The notes: a model not told the origin generated them from the letters alone. Shown: positions 1-13,347, counted from the stretch's first letter. The stretch is DNA of 64,000 nucleotides from Euptelea pleiosperma (GCA_035048495.1 CM068545.1:15521702-15585701), one strand, 5' to 3'. A program made the numbers and translations.

Positions 1-94
1 ATGCCTCATGAGCTTTTCTTTTTTTAATAAACCTCAAGGCCCTTGTCCTGAGGCGAGCCTCCAGGAGTAAGCCTCAAAATCCCTTTTAAAACAC
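1..94. mobile_element. End fragment of a hAT-like MITE in cytochrome c intron 1
   Basis: The segment is rich in alternating 'gcctc' and 'gaggc' blocks and ends in cttttaaaacac. This is the look of a hAT-type MITE terminus, whose inward reading starts gtgttttaaaag. Only one end lies in the window, so no target duplication can be checked. The remaining intron sequence up to 598 shows nothing recognisable. Confidence 0.4.
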
Positions 95-570
95 GGGTTA
101 CAATAGCATCGTACTGCTTGTAGTTCAGTGTAAAAGAATGATGTTGAGTTCGGAGTCGCCATTGACACTAATTGTCATTTTCTGAAACATATGGATGCTT
201 TGGCCATGTTTTTAGAAAGGTAGAGAGATTTTGGTAACAGTATCTATACATCTGATAAATATGATAATTCTTATTTTTTTTTTTAATACTCCTCCGCAGG
301 TTGCTTTTAGAGGAATGCTAGCGACAGCTGCACAATTGCGAAAAAAAAGGAGGAACTTGCCCTCTTTGTTGGACACATTGAAGGGGTTGTGGCTACCAAA
401 ACACCTATTCATTGGATATGCCTCAAACAAGGAGGGAAAGTGCCGCCTTTTTGGAAACTACTATCACTAGCATTCCTCTGCGTTTATCATTAAGCTATCT
501 ATTCATAACTTAACAAGCTTTGGGTTGTAAGGCTCTTTCACCATTTCATCATGTATGATCTTTTGTTTGA

Positions 571-1323
<753 letters not shown>

Positions 1324-2230
1324 ACCAATTTGGGTTGCTTCAATGCAGAGTGGAAGACCAACGGAATGAGGGGGCAATTTTAATCCCTTTTACTTTAATA
1401 AAGCCATATGATCAAGCATTATTTCTAGGGGAGGTGATTAGGCATTCTTTACGTACATATTCTTCTGTTAACCATAGCGTATCGTGGGTCAGGCTCTCAA
1501 TCCAGTCCCTGCCCGGTGTTTTTGGTTTACTGTGGCGTGGCGTGCTCTTCTTCCATAATCAGGGTTTCAGTGCGCAAACTGAAATCAAGGTTTCAGTGCG
1601 CAAACTGAAATCAAGGTTAGCTCTATTGTTCTAATGAAGGTATAACAATTTGCTTAAATTATTTTTGTTATTCAACATATTTTTATTTTATCTACTGCAT
1701 ACTAGGAACTCATTTAAAGTGTTATTTACAGCCATTCTACTATATCCGACCTTGTTGCATATTGGTAAACATCCTCTTTTATGCAAATCTCCAGGGGGGG
1801 GGAGAGATTGGACAGTTCAGGGGCTTAACTGCATGCATGGTTGAGCTTATTAAATGACCATTCTTTTTACAAGAGTGGGGATCGCATAGCGGTGACCTGT
1901 CGAATAACCGGTAGGGGCTCATTGTGGCGTGTCTTAATTGGATGCCAATGGCCTCATAAGCCAGTTGAACACTTTTATCCAAGGAGCCACCCAAGTGCAT
2001 CACCAGTCTTCTGTGAAGCATGTAGGTTTCTTATGTCCTTGGAAAATAACAACTAAAGACCCAAACTGACCTGTTCAAATGGGGTTTCAAGGCTACAAAA
2101 TAGCTAAGAAAGGCCGGGGCTGAGGCCATATTTCGGGTTTAGACTTGTGTGATAGGCTGTCAATGGATAGGATCAACCTGAGATTCAGATCCAATATTTT
2201 CAGGTCCGGAACAACCTATTTTCTTGTTGT
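1324..2230 (+). other. 3' flank of cytochrome c, no gene seen
   Basis: Presumed 3' UTR and spacer. It contains the 26-bp tandem duplication described separately. Open frames here are short, unrelated to known proteins, and partly overlap exon 3 in another frame. Confidence 0.5.
1563..1614 (+). repeat. Perfect 26-bp tandem duplication with internal hairpin
   Basis: Two identical 26-bp copies (1563-1588, 1589-1614), starting ggtttcagtgcgc, followed by the first bases of a third. Each copy contains TTTCAGT-6 nt-ACTGAAA, a 7-bp stem with a 6-nt loop. They lie about 240 bp after the cytochrome c stop, probably in the 3' UTR. Confidence 0.9.
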
Positions 2231-2248
2231 ATCGATACTGGGTCCATG

Positions 2249-2269
2249 TATATATATATATATATATAT
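2249..2269. repeat. (TA)n microsatellite
   Basis: About ten TA units. Confidence 0.9.
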
Positions 2270-2310
2270 GAATGACTCATGCTATTCTTACTAATAGATT
2301 ACTAATGAAC

Positions 2311-2722
2311 TGGGGGCCACATGCAGATGAGTTAAGCGCTGATTTTTAGTGAGGATGAACTTCACTTAAAATCAGCAATTTCTAAAATAGATCGGGGGGG
2401 ACAACAATTTTTGAACAAATTTGACAACAAAAAATTGGCACGGGGCAATATATAAATTAGAAGTTTTGGAATGGGATGATTTTTAGTGAGGATGGTCTCT
2501 ATGGTGAGATCATTATGACTGGTTTAGAAGTCGAAGAATTATGGACTGTCTATTTTTACCGTTAACTTGAAAATAACATTTGATAGGATTAGAAATTTTA
2601 GAATGGACTGATTTTTAGTAGGGGTGATGGGTGAAGAGATCATCCTCACAAAAAATCTGAGATTGATTCATCTTCTACATGGATACGCCAAAATTGTTGT
2701 CAAATTTGTTGTAAAAATATGC
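2311..2722. mobile_element. MITE, family C (diverged copy)
   Basis: Ends resemble each other in inverted orientation: gctgatttttagtgaggatg near the left end, and its complement followed by ttgattcatcttcta near the right. The same element, better preserved, lies at 33157-33498. Both copies share inner blocks beginning gggatgattt...gtgaggatg. Target duplication not visible. The next 450 bp to about 3200 show nothing recognisable. Confidence 0.5.
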
Positions 2723-3206
2723 TATTATGATAAAATAGTGCATAAATATTATAATCGAAATTAAAAATTAGGTTTTTGATTTAGTGGTTTGGATGGGATA
2801 GGGTAAAAAACTCTTTAACTCTTTCTATCGGATGGGCTCCAGATCCGACTTGAAGCTGATCCATTGACAGCAGATAGTGAGGAGTAATAGAAATGTAAGA
2901 TATTTGAGCTGTTTGGGTTGAGACTTGAGAGCTGAGAGTGATGGAAGGTATCGACCTAGATGTAGGACACTTGGGGGGTGTTTTTTGGTGACAGAGATTC
3001 AGATGGAAGGGCACACATATTTATAGTTGGGTTTAGGTCGACCATGAGTTTGGAAAAGTGGGGATAACATGTGCCCACCTCTCAATGGTATATTCACCCC
3101 TCTTTCCAACTTCAAAATTAAAATAACACTAGTAGTTAAAACTCCTTCAATACTACTGGTTCCTCAATGCACCACTGTAAAAAGACAAGAAAAATCGTAT
3201 ATTTTA

Positions 3207-3554
3207 GGGTCGTGATGTAACGAGGCATGCCGAAGCACGATTTTTGTTACTCACCGCTGCCATCTGGGTCCACTGACCGCATGGATGTTTAGTCCACCCC
3301 CTTTGTAGACATACATACCAAAAATCAGCTTGTTTTGTTGATTTTTAGCTATTGGTTTTAGTACTCAAAAATAATGGTTGAATCCAACGGCTATAATCAC
3401 ATCATAAAAAGTAGTTAGTAATTACCAATCAGAGTGGTTTTTGGTGTGTATATCCACCAAGGGATGGGCTAAACATCAATGCGGTCAGTGGGCCCAGATG
3501 GCAGCGGGTTGAAAATATATCAGGTATATATAATACCTTGTTACATCAAGACCC
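3207..3554. mobile_element. Foldback MITE, family A (long-terminus variant)
   Basis: A long imperfect palindrome. The left arm has 'ccactgaccgcatggatgtt' and 'accaaaaatcagc'; the right arm has the complements (gatgggctaaacatca, gcggtcagtggg). Outer ends match as inverted repeats: gggtcgtgatgtaacgagg against gggtcttgatgtaacaagg. No convincing target duplication. Confidence 0.6.
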
Positions 3555-3805
3555 GAAACAAAATTATTAACCGAGGTGTAGCTTTCGAGGTAGTTTTTCT
3601 TGTTATTTACGGCATTGCCATTAAGGGGCTGCCTACCATTCTTAAAGTTGCTTTTAGTTGTAATGAAATTAGAGTGAAAGAAGTAAAAATTATGTCACAT
3701 GATGCAATGAATAAGGTCAGGCAAAAGAAGGGCCAGTAATCTATGCATGTGAGGTGGGTCCACAAATTGAAACATTCCATGTCAAATATTGTCGGCCTTA
3801 CCTCT

Positions 3806-4175
3806 GAGTATAACTTTGCTGACCACCTCCGATGACCGCCCATAATATGAGCCATGTGGCACATTTGTAGAGGATGTTGGCCCTATGGATGTTTGGCCAA
3901 TCACAAGAAAGCCTATAAACCAAAAATCAACATGATTAGTGATTTCTAAGAGTTGTATTGGAGTCATTTTCACAGGGTTGATTTTAACCGTGGTAATTTG
4001 AGCATTATTGATCGACCGTTTATTTGGGTACAAGGATACAAATGTTCGAAATCACTAATCAGGCTGATTTTTGGATGTTGGCCAATTTAGGGATTGGTCA
4101 AACATCCATACGGTTAGTGTCCTCTAAATGTGTGCCACGTGGCTCATATTGTGGGTGGTCGGCGAAATTTTACTC
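3806..4175. mobile_element. Foldback MITE, family A, with 9-bp target duplication
   Basis: 370-bp element with inverted ends GAGTATAACTTTGCTGACC and the complement of GGAGTAAAATTTCGCCGACC. It is flanked by cttacctct (3797-3805) and cttgcctct (4176-4184), an 8/9 match. The arms carry 'tggatgtttggccaatcac' and 'attggtcaaacatccatacg'. Length, palindromy and a 9-bp duplication point to a non-autonomous Mutator-like element. No coding capacity. Confidence 0.78.
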
Positions 4176-4324
4176 CTTGCCTCTTTACTTATAGCAGCTC
4201 TTGTTCTGTGTGACGCCCTTTCAGTGGCAAGATTCTTATCACATTGGTGTTTTAGAGAAGTAAAATCTGGTCTAAAAATAGTAATTTTCGTATATAAATA
4301 ATGTATAGAGTCCATTTAGAGCTA

Positions 4325-4615
4325 CACCCAGTTCTTACTCCCGGTGGGGGCAGGGCCCACATGGCAGGACAATCCAACGGCCTAGTAAGTTTTTCATACA
4401 ATGGTTATCCTCCTAACAAAAAATGGGGTCATTCCTAACCTCATGAAAATTGACTTTTGAGAAAAATCCAGACCATTCAATTAAACTACTATTTTGGGTC
4501 AATTTTTTATATGGTTCAAAATGTCTAAATGAATTTAGTGATGATGATCATCATCATGAATGTATGGTTGGATTGTCCTATATTCTTACGTGGGCCCCAC
4601 AATAGAATATAATAA
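4325..4615. mobile_element. MITE, family D
   Basis: Ends are inverted copies around gggcccacatggcaggacaa and cgtgggccccac. The interior shares 'aaaatccagaccat' and 'ttttatatg' blocks with a second copy at 32288-32600. No coding capacity. Followed by an A-rich stretch to 4790 with nothing recognisable. Confidence 0.55.
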
Positions 4616-4809
4616 ATGGGAAAATGGGCTCTAGGTGGACAAAAAAAAAGCAAAAATTCCATCAAGAAAACATAAGAAAATAAAAGATTAAAAGAAAAAA
4701 TAACGCATTAAATAACAAATCAGAAATAAGATTACAAGCCCCCTCTTCAAAAGAAAAAAAAAATGGTGTCCATGACAGAGAACAAAAATGTAAGCCGAGC
4801 TCTCCAAAC

Positions 4810-5110
4810 AAATACCACGTGTCACACTCTCAGTCCCACTGACCCATAAATGTTTGGCCTATCCCTTGGTGGACCTACAAACCAAAAACAGCCTAATTGG
4901 TGATTTCTATCCATAGGATTTGAGCATTTTTTTCATGCTTCTTGAACAGGCAAAAATGTTGGGAGTTCTAAACCCTGGTGAAAAATGCTCAATTCTACTG
5001 GTAAGAATCACCAATCAGGCTGATTTTTGGTCATAGGTTCAGTGGGCCCAAAACATATGCCACATGGCATTTGGTGGGGAAGTTGGGCTGGGTGGGTATA
5101 CTAGATTTTT
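4810..5110. mobile_element. Foldback MITE, family A (subfamily ending in gtatactaga)
   Basis: Left arm: accacgtgtcacactctcag, then ccactgacccataaatgttt and ggtggacctacaaaccaaaa. Right arm: accaatcaggctgatttttg and atgccacatggcattt. The right end 'ggtatactagat' recurs in the copy at 41400-41735, suggesting a subfamily. Target duplication unclear. Confidence 0.55.
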
Positions 5111-5338
5111 CCCTCAAAAAGCTTTCCCAATTCTCTCACAAAGCAAAAGTGTCACCAAACACCAATCTCCTCCCCAAAACCTAAAAAAAAAAAAAGGAAA
5201 ATCACAAATATGAACATAAAAACTCAAATTCATATCGATTCAATCGAATACATGAACAGTGTTATAGATCACTTGAACCGGAAATCTACTCCAAAACTCA
5301 TGCTTCAGAGAATCTACATCGTGATTTAGCCACTGAAA

Positions 5339-5839
5339 TCAACCATCTTCTCTACTCCTCCTCACAAGCACCAGGTACCCAAGAACCGCACAAACAGCTG
5401 CCACAATATTTCCCTCCCTAAGCACAATCTTGATCGCAAACACAGTAATATCTACCGTAATTCTCCTCCCCTCAAGAACAAGAGCCCTCCGAGGCTTCCC
5501 ACAAAAAGCCAGAAGCACCAAAACAGTGATCCAAGTCACAACCATGGCGGGTATGGCAACAGCCAACGCTGCTGCCATCGATAGAAGCCCAAACACAGCA
5601 CCGAAGAGCACCGACGCGTAAAGCGCTGGCCACCCAGAAAAGGAAGAAGAAGAAGAAACATTGGAGTTGTACCAAGCTAGAATGGAACGAAGGAGATTCC
5701 ATGAGGAGGAAAGGAGGAGACCATAAACCAAGACAAAAAGACAAACCCATGTTCTTCTTTTGCTCATCAATCTCCTCAACAAAGAGGGGTTTGAAGAAGA
5801 GGAGGTATTTGGGTTTTCTTCTCCAAACTCATCTGCCAT
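5339..5839 (-). CDS. Conserved plant membrane protein, function unknown
   Basis: Single-exon 166-residue protein. A Ser-rich hydrophilic N-terminus (residues 1-24) is followed by KRRTWVCLFVLVYGLLLSS, a first membrane segment (about 31-46). A second hydrophobic block spans about 71-112, long enough for two passes (LYASVLFGAVFGLLS and VVTWITVLVLLAF). The loop GKPRRALVLEGRRIT follows, then a last segment, NIVAAVCAVLGYLVLV (144-159), and a basic tail. I recognise this pattern from uncharacterised transmembrane proteins of seed plants, but no experimental function is known to me. The start is the first in-frame ATG and gives the full family-like N-terminus. Codon use and the intact frame support a real gene. 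It is transcribed away from the SINE at 6342, toward the MITE cluster. Confidence 0.85.
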   Translation of the reverse strand: MADEFGEENPNTSSSSNPSLLRRLMSKRRTWVCLFVLVYGLLLSSSWNLLRSILAWYNSNVSSSSSFSGWPALYASVLFGAVFGLLSMAAALAVAIPAMVVTWITVLVLLAFCGKPRRALVLEGRRITVDITVFAIKIVLREGNIVAAVCAVLGYLVLVRRSREDG

Positions 5840-6341
5840 TGAAGAAGATGGATTGGATTGAATTGAACAGTAGTTCTTCTCTTGGGGGGGTGGGGGGGGG
5901 CGGGTTTGGAGAGACTTTTTTTTTTGTGTCGTTCTTTTATCTTTTTTCAGAGTGTTTTGAGCAGATATTTAATGGGGGGTTTTGATTGGTTACCCAGATG
6001 AACCCTTGTCTTTATTTTTAATGACAGTTGGGTTCTTCTTCACTTTTTTTGGTTCTCAAGAAATCAAAGCAGCCTTGTTTGGGCCAAAAGTCTGTCTTCC
6101 ATTTGGGTCTTCACTACTCTTACGACTCGTTTGTTCTTTGTAGTGTTGTTAACATTTCGCTTTCCAGATTGGAGATATTCGTTTCAAGCATTTCCTATTC
6201 CTTTTGTGTTTGTGAAGGACATGATTCAAGTAAGGAACGAATGGCCCACCTCTGGATTGATCTTCAAAGTAGAAATTTTGCTCATTCAATCATATCAGAT
6301 AGATTCTTCAGGTATGGTTCTCTCAAAAGGAGACCCACTGA
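5840..6341 (-). promoter_or_regulatory. Upstream region of the membrane-protein gene
   Basis: Presumed 5' UTR and promoter for the gene at 5339-5839. It contains a G-run (5884-5903) and a T-run. No sharp TATA box or start site can be assigned by eye. Confidence 0.3.
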
Positions 6342-6511
6342 AGAAGCGTCCAAGGGCTGAGTTGGTCAGGCTGTGGGGGTTTGTAGTTTGTACTGACAGA
6401 CCTGGGATCGAGTCTTTGGGGGGTAATTCTAGTTCGGTCCGTTCTTACCTTGTGAGGTGGAGGGGTTAGGAGGGAATAATAAATGTTTACCTCCAAAAAA
6501 AAAAAAAAGTT
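6342..6511 (+). mobile_element. tRNA-derived SINE
   Basis: About 170 bp. A tRNA-like head has gggctgagttggtcagg (A-box-like) and cctgggatcgagtct (B-box-like), then an unrelated body ending gtttacctcc plus about 14 A. It is flanked by cccactga (6334-6341 and 6512-6519), a short 8-bp duplication. A second SINE with the same 'acagacctggg' B-box context lies at 43527-43657 on the other strand. Confidence 0.6.
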
Positions 6512-8069
6512 CCCACTGATTGAACGGTCAGGATTTATGTAAATGTTTCTTAGAACTTATATCAGAACTGTTATGAAGCTATCCAGATCAATCGACTCTC
6601 AGGGGAGCGATGTCATGGAAACTATTTCTTCATTTTCTAATCACACATTTTGGTGGTTTAGCGTTCCAAGTTTAAACTCCCAATTACAGGAGCCCATTGT
6701 CAAAAATGGTATTGGAAGACAGGTATCAATGAGCCCATTTTTGTCACTTGTTAATAAGCCATTTCAGTCACTAACACCCATACACTTGACAAGTACCCCT
6801 GACATGAAATACAGGATGCATAAAGGTTAGAAATTAGGCGGAGTTCATCATAGAGAATTGGAAAGTCTAAAGTGGGCGCATAAAGGATGGAGCAATGACA
6901 AGAGCCTATAAATAAATCTGAGGCCCCCATTTCAACAACATTTGTATACTTCCCTGTTCTGAAGTTTCTTAATATGTACAATTTTTTCTCCATATTTTTC
7001 TTTCAATTTGTTCTAAAGGGTGAATGAAAAAGGTATGTACAGCAGTAATTTGAGGACGACTGACTCGTCGTGACATCAGTTTTCTTTATGAGAGTCCCAA
7101 TGGATTCAAGAGAACCCCTTCATTGATCCCCAAGTTCTTGTTAGTTCACTTGCCAACCCAGGTGTATAAGGCATAGAAGCACAGAGTTGTCCAACTAATA
7201 TCTCCCTTCATTCTTCTGATATTACAAGCCAGGTATACAAAGCATAGATGAAGCGCAGAGTATTTTAATTGTGTGACAACCATTCATGCCCTATTGCGAA
7301 CAAAATCTCCATTGTATCTTCATTATCGAATCTGCTGCGTTGCTCTTTTGAGTTGCGAAATCTATCTGCTCACTCCCACTCGCCTTGCTCTTGCATAATC
7401 CTTTCCACCTCAAATATTCCTCGGATGCCATGTCAAACTTGCCTTATGTTTCGCCAATACGTATGCCAGGAACCAAACCAACTGTTCATCGTAGTTGCCT
7501 CCTTCAATATCCCTGCAGAGTTGAAATTTCGAGCAACGATTATGGACTACTACCAAAAGAGAAAATTACACTGAAAGTAAATAAAACTTAAAAAACATGG
7601 AAAATTGGGTTAGACAACCCTCGTAAGATTTTGCTTAATACCATATTGATTTTAAAGCTACATCAATAATAAATAAAATATCAACCATTATAATGCCAAT
7701 AAATTATGCAGTTTATGAATACAGAGGCATGGTTTTTTGCAGAAACCAATCAGATGTATTTTTTTCCTTTTTTTCCCCAGTGGACTAGTGAGTTAATGGC
7801 TAGTGTGTCAGCAGGCGAAGTCGTCAATTTGATTACTTCATTTTTAGCAAAGTTAGTGAAATTATAGACGCCGAGGCAACGACACCTAGTCCAAAAGACT
7901 CCCCTCTCTAGCAGGACCCTTCAGGCTGCTCTCTTGACAAGACTCGCCTGTTGTTGTTGAGGAGCCGGCAGCCAGATCTACAATGTTCCATCCTGCTTAC
8001 ATGCACTTCAAAGATTCTCTTGCTACAGTAATTAGTCAAGCTGCTGGTCAACATCTCACATGCAGCAAT

Positions 8070-8266
8070 GTAGCTGAAATGATCTGGGCCTCTAGAACAA
8101 TGTCACAAATTCAATGGTATTATTGCTCAATGTGCATATCTGAAAACTCTCTTCTCTTGTTTTATTTGCCGCTGTCAGAGCATTCAGGTATGTAGCTGAA
8201 ATGATATGGATCTCTACAACAATGTCTCAAGCACAATGGTATTATTGCTCAATGTGCTTATCTGAA
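8070..8266. repeat. 75-bp direct duplication
   Basis: Copies at 8070-8144 and 8192-8266 both run from gtagctgaaatgat to gctcaatgtgc.tatctgaa with a handful of substitutions, separated by about 47 bp of unrelated sequence. No open frame spans them both and no terminal repeats are visible. Confidence 0.75.
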
Positions 8267-11200
8267 TCTGTAAGTCTCAGATAAAGTCACTGTTAGAACA
8301 GCACAATAATTGTCCTCAATGGTGAATCTATTATTGCTATCCTTTTGAGTTGTGAGAGGGAAGAATGGAAGAGAAGTAATGAAACCTGCAGATAGACTTC
8401 GTTCCTTACTTCCTTGTGTTGCAAGAATGAAACAACTAACGACTATGAGCTAAGAACAACTTGCTGTTGCTCTTTTCAAATAGAACCAATTCTGAAGAAT
8501 TATCAATCTGCAGAGACAGAATATCATATGCAGCAATGACAATATCCAACTCCTGCAACAATCTAAAAAACTACAAAGGCTCTGAGTTGCAGCACTGCAC
8601 ACAATTTGAGATCACTATTGATTACTCAAACTTATGCTGATGGTGATAATTTCCAAGATCAACTCACACCACCTGTTTGTCTGCCCAGAACACAGAAGTA
8701 TTTGGTGAGAATTATTGATTTACATCAATTGGTGAGACCTTAAGTACCCCATCGAAATAGGAGACTCGGAGTCCTTTGTGAGAAACAAACACTTCCAGGT
8801 TGGAAGTTGTGATAGTACCATAATTCTCTTTCCACATTTGGAGATGTTCCACATTTACTTGTCTATATACCTTAAGATGCAACTACAATATCAGAGTCTA
8901 GACGTGTACATAATACTGTGAGTTGTTCATTGAACTAATAGTGTAGTGTGATGGGCATCCTTTATTGAGTAAATGTATATTCCATCAGTGTGACTGTTTT
9001 GTCACTATTACCTATTCACAAGAAATTCTCTGACGGATTAAGATATTTTCACTTTCCACAAACGTAAGAGTGAAATAGATTTATTAAATGTAGAACCAAT
9101 CAAGCATAATAATATAAGCTTTTGGTTCGTCAGGTTTAAAAGGAATCACTCATTCAAAAACATTATATAAGCATGTTAAACTTATAGTACCTTTGTTACA
9201 AAAAGAAAATGTTGTCATAATTGCTCCGTCAACACTATCATGCTTCAAAACTTAATTTGGAATTTTAAGATCTCTGAAATGGTACTCGTTCAGTAGGATA
9301 CGAGACCTGACCAGCCTCCGATACAATCAAACTTGGATCCTAGACCTGAATGTCCAACGTTTGGTTCCAAAATATTGGTGGTATCATATTTGAAGTTTCA
9401 GAAAAATAATTCAATGTTTCCAACTATCAAAGGACCGAGTTCAAGCCCATTGTCTGGGGAACTAGATATGAATCATATGAAAACATTAACAAGGTGGAAA
9501 ATATGAATCATTCCCTGAGTAAATGATTTCCATCAGTACAAGTATGACTTAAATCTTTGGACTATTCTATTCTAACAAAAAATGCTTCAAGCATATACAA
9601 AGTAGCATTTTAGTTGAAATGATATCATACCATTTGTGATAAGTTCCATCTTGCTTTCAGTTGTGCCAATCCACCGTCCTGACACTGAAACTAAATGCAG
9701 AGCCAATTGCAGTCAATCATCATGCCTACAGTTGTTCCATCACCAAGCTTACAATCTTTTCCAATCGATCACCATGTTAACAGCAATTTATTCCCTGGTA
9801 TTCTTCCGGGGAATAAATTTGCGTTTTACCAGTATAATCATATGTGACACTTAGAACCTTCGATTCTGACATTTGTTACAATCTTATCTCAACTTTTGAA
9901 ATTCCCTTGAACAATTCTATTATTTCATAAATTTTGGAAGAGAGGTGCCATATTTACCTTATCTTAAAATACAGGGCCCACATAGGTCTTTTAAAGACCT
10001 TAAAATCTCTCGACACCATTTTGCTTTCACTGATCGCAAATCTAGCATAAAGATCCTGGTGATCCAAGTAAACTTATAATTCCACCAAACATAGCTTAGT
10101 TCAGTTTGGCACCTCACTGTATCATAAAATGGATCTCTAAACATCAATGCCTAGGGTTTGGAAATTACTCTCTTTAACCAGCCTAAAACATGGTAAATAC
10201 TTCGCAGAATCAACTAGTGATTGAATTTAATCTGTACACGCTAATCTGCTTAACATTGAGGACTTAATGAAGCATTAACTGATCAAAGAAAAATAAAACT
10301 GTGCTGACCCGTACAACTTGCATTCCATGTATATGTTAGAGGCACTCCCAGTCCCACTACTTCATTTGGAGGTGGAATAACCATTACCAAGTTCAACTCA
10401 GATCAAGCCATATAATAACTGATTTCATTTAAAAATAAATAAGACCATTTCCATCTCAGATAGTAACATGTTTGAATACAATCTGATGTACAAACAGGAT
10501 TTTCAAAATAAAGAAAAACGAATGAGGTATCAACTAGTGCCCATATATATATTTGATCAAAAGAAACCAAGTGAGTTTCAGAGCCATTATTTGATCATTA
10601 AGAGTAGGTAAACTTGCCAAAGGTTGGCACCCTTCAAGGACTCCACATCCACTAGGCAATAACAAGACATATCAGAAGCACCTAGTAACAAGCACCTACT
10701 GAAACAGAATGATTTCCTCGTTAGGTGAGAGAATACACAAGCTTCCACTGGTCCATGTGCTCTGACCAAGGGGATGTGGACCAGTACAAGGTCAAAATGT
10801 CAAATACGGTACTCAACTTCCATTAATTAAAATGTTATTTGCCCATTTCTGCATCTTCCCAAGCTATAAATCTATAAAAATGGCTTTGAGTCAGATATAT
10901 CAATAGGTTAATGGCAAGAGGATACATTAGACAGCTGAATGTTTATGGCACGACAAACAGCGAGCATGAAATAAAGGTTAACAAACAAGTCCATCTATAC
11001 ACCCTGAATGCAAGGGTATGTACTCGAAGCACCACTTGGGTATGGATTTATAAAAGCAATTTGGTTCAAGAAATGAATATGAAAAGAAACTGAAAATCAA
11101 GGTTTCGAAACTTATCATATGTAAGCAAGCTGTAGAAAAACTAAGCTCAAGATGCAAAGCCCGCATGATACAGCTGCGGAAGAAGTAAACTGAAAAAAGA

Positions 11201-11448
11201 AAATCACATTTTCTAAACTAAAGAAGCAAGGCTCGTAATACTAAAAATTTAAAACACTATAAACCACATATGCAGATGCATTGCATTTATCACAGACTCA
11301 CATAAACAAATGCAGAAAAGCATAAATCAACAGAAAAGTAAATAAGGTAGGCCCATTAAAAAAAACTACCTCATTGGTCATGAATGGTAGTAAAAAAAAA
11401 GACAAAAAGTGGGAACTGACAAAAAAAAACCAAAAAAAAACCCATGAA

Positions 11449-11472
11449 ACAAAATAATAATAATAATAATAA
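11449..11472. repeat. (AAT)n microsatellite in an A-rich tract
   Basis: About seven AAT units embedded in a long A-rich region (11380-11500). Confidence 0.8.
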
Positions 11473-13347
11473 CACCAAACAGAAAAAAAAAATGACATAC
11501 AGTTGGGAATTGAGAAGAAGAGACATTGACTTGAACATGAAACTGCAGTGATTGCGGTGACTTCCAAATTCAACTACAGAGTCAATAGCAAAATTTCTTC
11601 TGAGAGAGAGAGAGAGATATTAATTAGGATTTCCACACAGGAGTTGGTAATGGGTGTGGATTTCAACACTGTGTGTGTGTGCAGGAGAAACTTTTCCAGA
11701 ACGAACCATCACAAAGTTAAAATTCTGGAAAGAAAGAAATGTTAAACAAACAATAAACACAGAAAAGCGAATTTGATTGAAGAAAAACAGAAAAGAATAT
11801 GAAAAAAAATGACATATAAAATTAGATAGATAAGATTTTATATCGTTGGTGCTTCGATCTTCTTAAACACGATGCAAATAAACCTTGTCACCCTCAGTGA
11901 AGTCATTCCTGGATTAAGTTAATTTCCCAATGTTCCATCCAAAGGTGTTCAACACCATAATTTGATGTTGCAAAAAAAATGAAAAGGAGCAGATACCAAA
12001 CATTATTTGATCCAAAAAGTGAGGGAACAAAATTCTAATGCTAAGTCATATTCCACTCTTCTGAGTAGAAAAATGAAGATTTTAAGACATTGTATATTTG
12101 TGGTAGTAAACTGGTAATTACTACTCTGGGTCACGAGCAGCTTCTGAGCCCTGGGTGGACCATAGGTAGCAAGGCCCTTTTCTAAGTGCTAGGTCTAGGC
12201 ACACCTGTATGAGAGGCGCCAAGGAGCCAGGTCTCCTCTAGACCCCCGAGGAGCTTAAGCAACCACAGGTGACAAAACTAATAAACACGCATTTAAGGAA
12301 GATCAGGACATAAGTGTCCATAAGCTAGTGTCCTTAGCTTCCATTTCTCCTGATTATTCTCCATTGACCACTCTTTGTAGCAGAATTTAGCTTTTCTTTG
12401 TAAAGATATCAATTAGAAACTTTGAATAGTTTCATTTTTTACTAGCTTGCATGAACATTGGAACATCATGAAGTCAATGAAGAGTGAACAGCATTGCAAC
12501 AAGCAACTGGCAGGGCTATATCATCATCTATGCCTTATCCGAAACATTTGGAGTCGGCGGGCAGGGGCTCTATGATCACAAAAACCCAAGCACATGAGTC
12601 ACATATCACACAAAAGGACAAACATGAACAAATTCACTCGATAACAATGACACGAGTAACCCGTTAAGTCAACTATCATGAACTAATCTCAGTACCAACA
12701 AATCATGTTATAGTATGAGATGGAGAAAAATGAGGGACAAATTAAGCAATTTTACAGTTGAACTCATTTGCATGTCTATTTGAGCTGAACCCAAATGAGC
12801 TTCCATGTCAGTTTTAGATTGTGTTTCTTATAATTTGAGCAGTAAACGTTGCTTCACTTCCCACTTCGACCATTTGAAACTGTTTGATGGCTCACTTGTT
12901 TGCAGATCAATATCAACATTAAACATGGAGAGCAAAACCAAACAGCAAAAAGATCGTATCTTTCATCTTTATTCAAACCAAAGATAATTTACAAGGAAAA
13001 CTATAACACGAAGCCAACAAAGGCTTTTCAGATGTGTTAAAAGCGTATCAAAGACTCAAATAAAATTCAGGCAAACATACTAACCACGACTCGAGCGGCG
13101 ATCCCTTTCCACTTCTCTTAAAAGTCAACTCCCACCCTGCATTCTTACAGTATAAACCAGGAAACATCCACTTCAAGAAAACCCAGAATTCTACACCATT
13201 TTTACTTTCCACTTTGTAGATTAACGTCTCTTAAAACATAATTAAGCAGCAGAAGCAGCAAACCATGACTTAATTCAGCAATGCAGCTCAGCGGAAACGC
13301 CCAGAAGACTAGTCTTCAAAGCAGTAAAGGTGATTCCTTTGACCAAA

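Larger units (their letters stand above)
6520..13250. other. 6.7-kb stretch without recognisable genes
   Basis: No open frame here resembles a known protein on either strand, and frames are all under about 100 codons. Seen inside: two related about 40-bp direct repeats (7153-7191, 7226-7266), a 75-bp duplication (8070/8192), A-rich and (AAT)n tracts (11390-11490), short GA and GT runs (about 11600-11685), and a GC-richer patch at 12160-12260 with aggcgcc and ggaggtct-like blocks that may be a degraded hAT terminus. Part could be a long spliced 3' UTR or non-coding transcript of the downstream minus-strand gene, but the sequence does not show that. Confidence 0.5.

Noticed and set aside
340..410. 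Possible cytochrome c first exon upstream of 599
   Set aside because: A run 'cacattgaaggggttgtggctac' faintly resembles the HTVEKGAGY codons, but there is no CXXCH motif, the frame does not hold and no donor follows. Exon 1 is more likely outside the window.
6342..6511. Genuine tRNA gene
   Set aside because: A and B box similarity is present, but there is no cloverleaf acceptor stem and a poly(A) tail follows, so a SINE fits better.
7269..7574. 101-codon open frame
   Set aside because: Composition and lack of any recognised motif argue for chance in AT-rich DNA.
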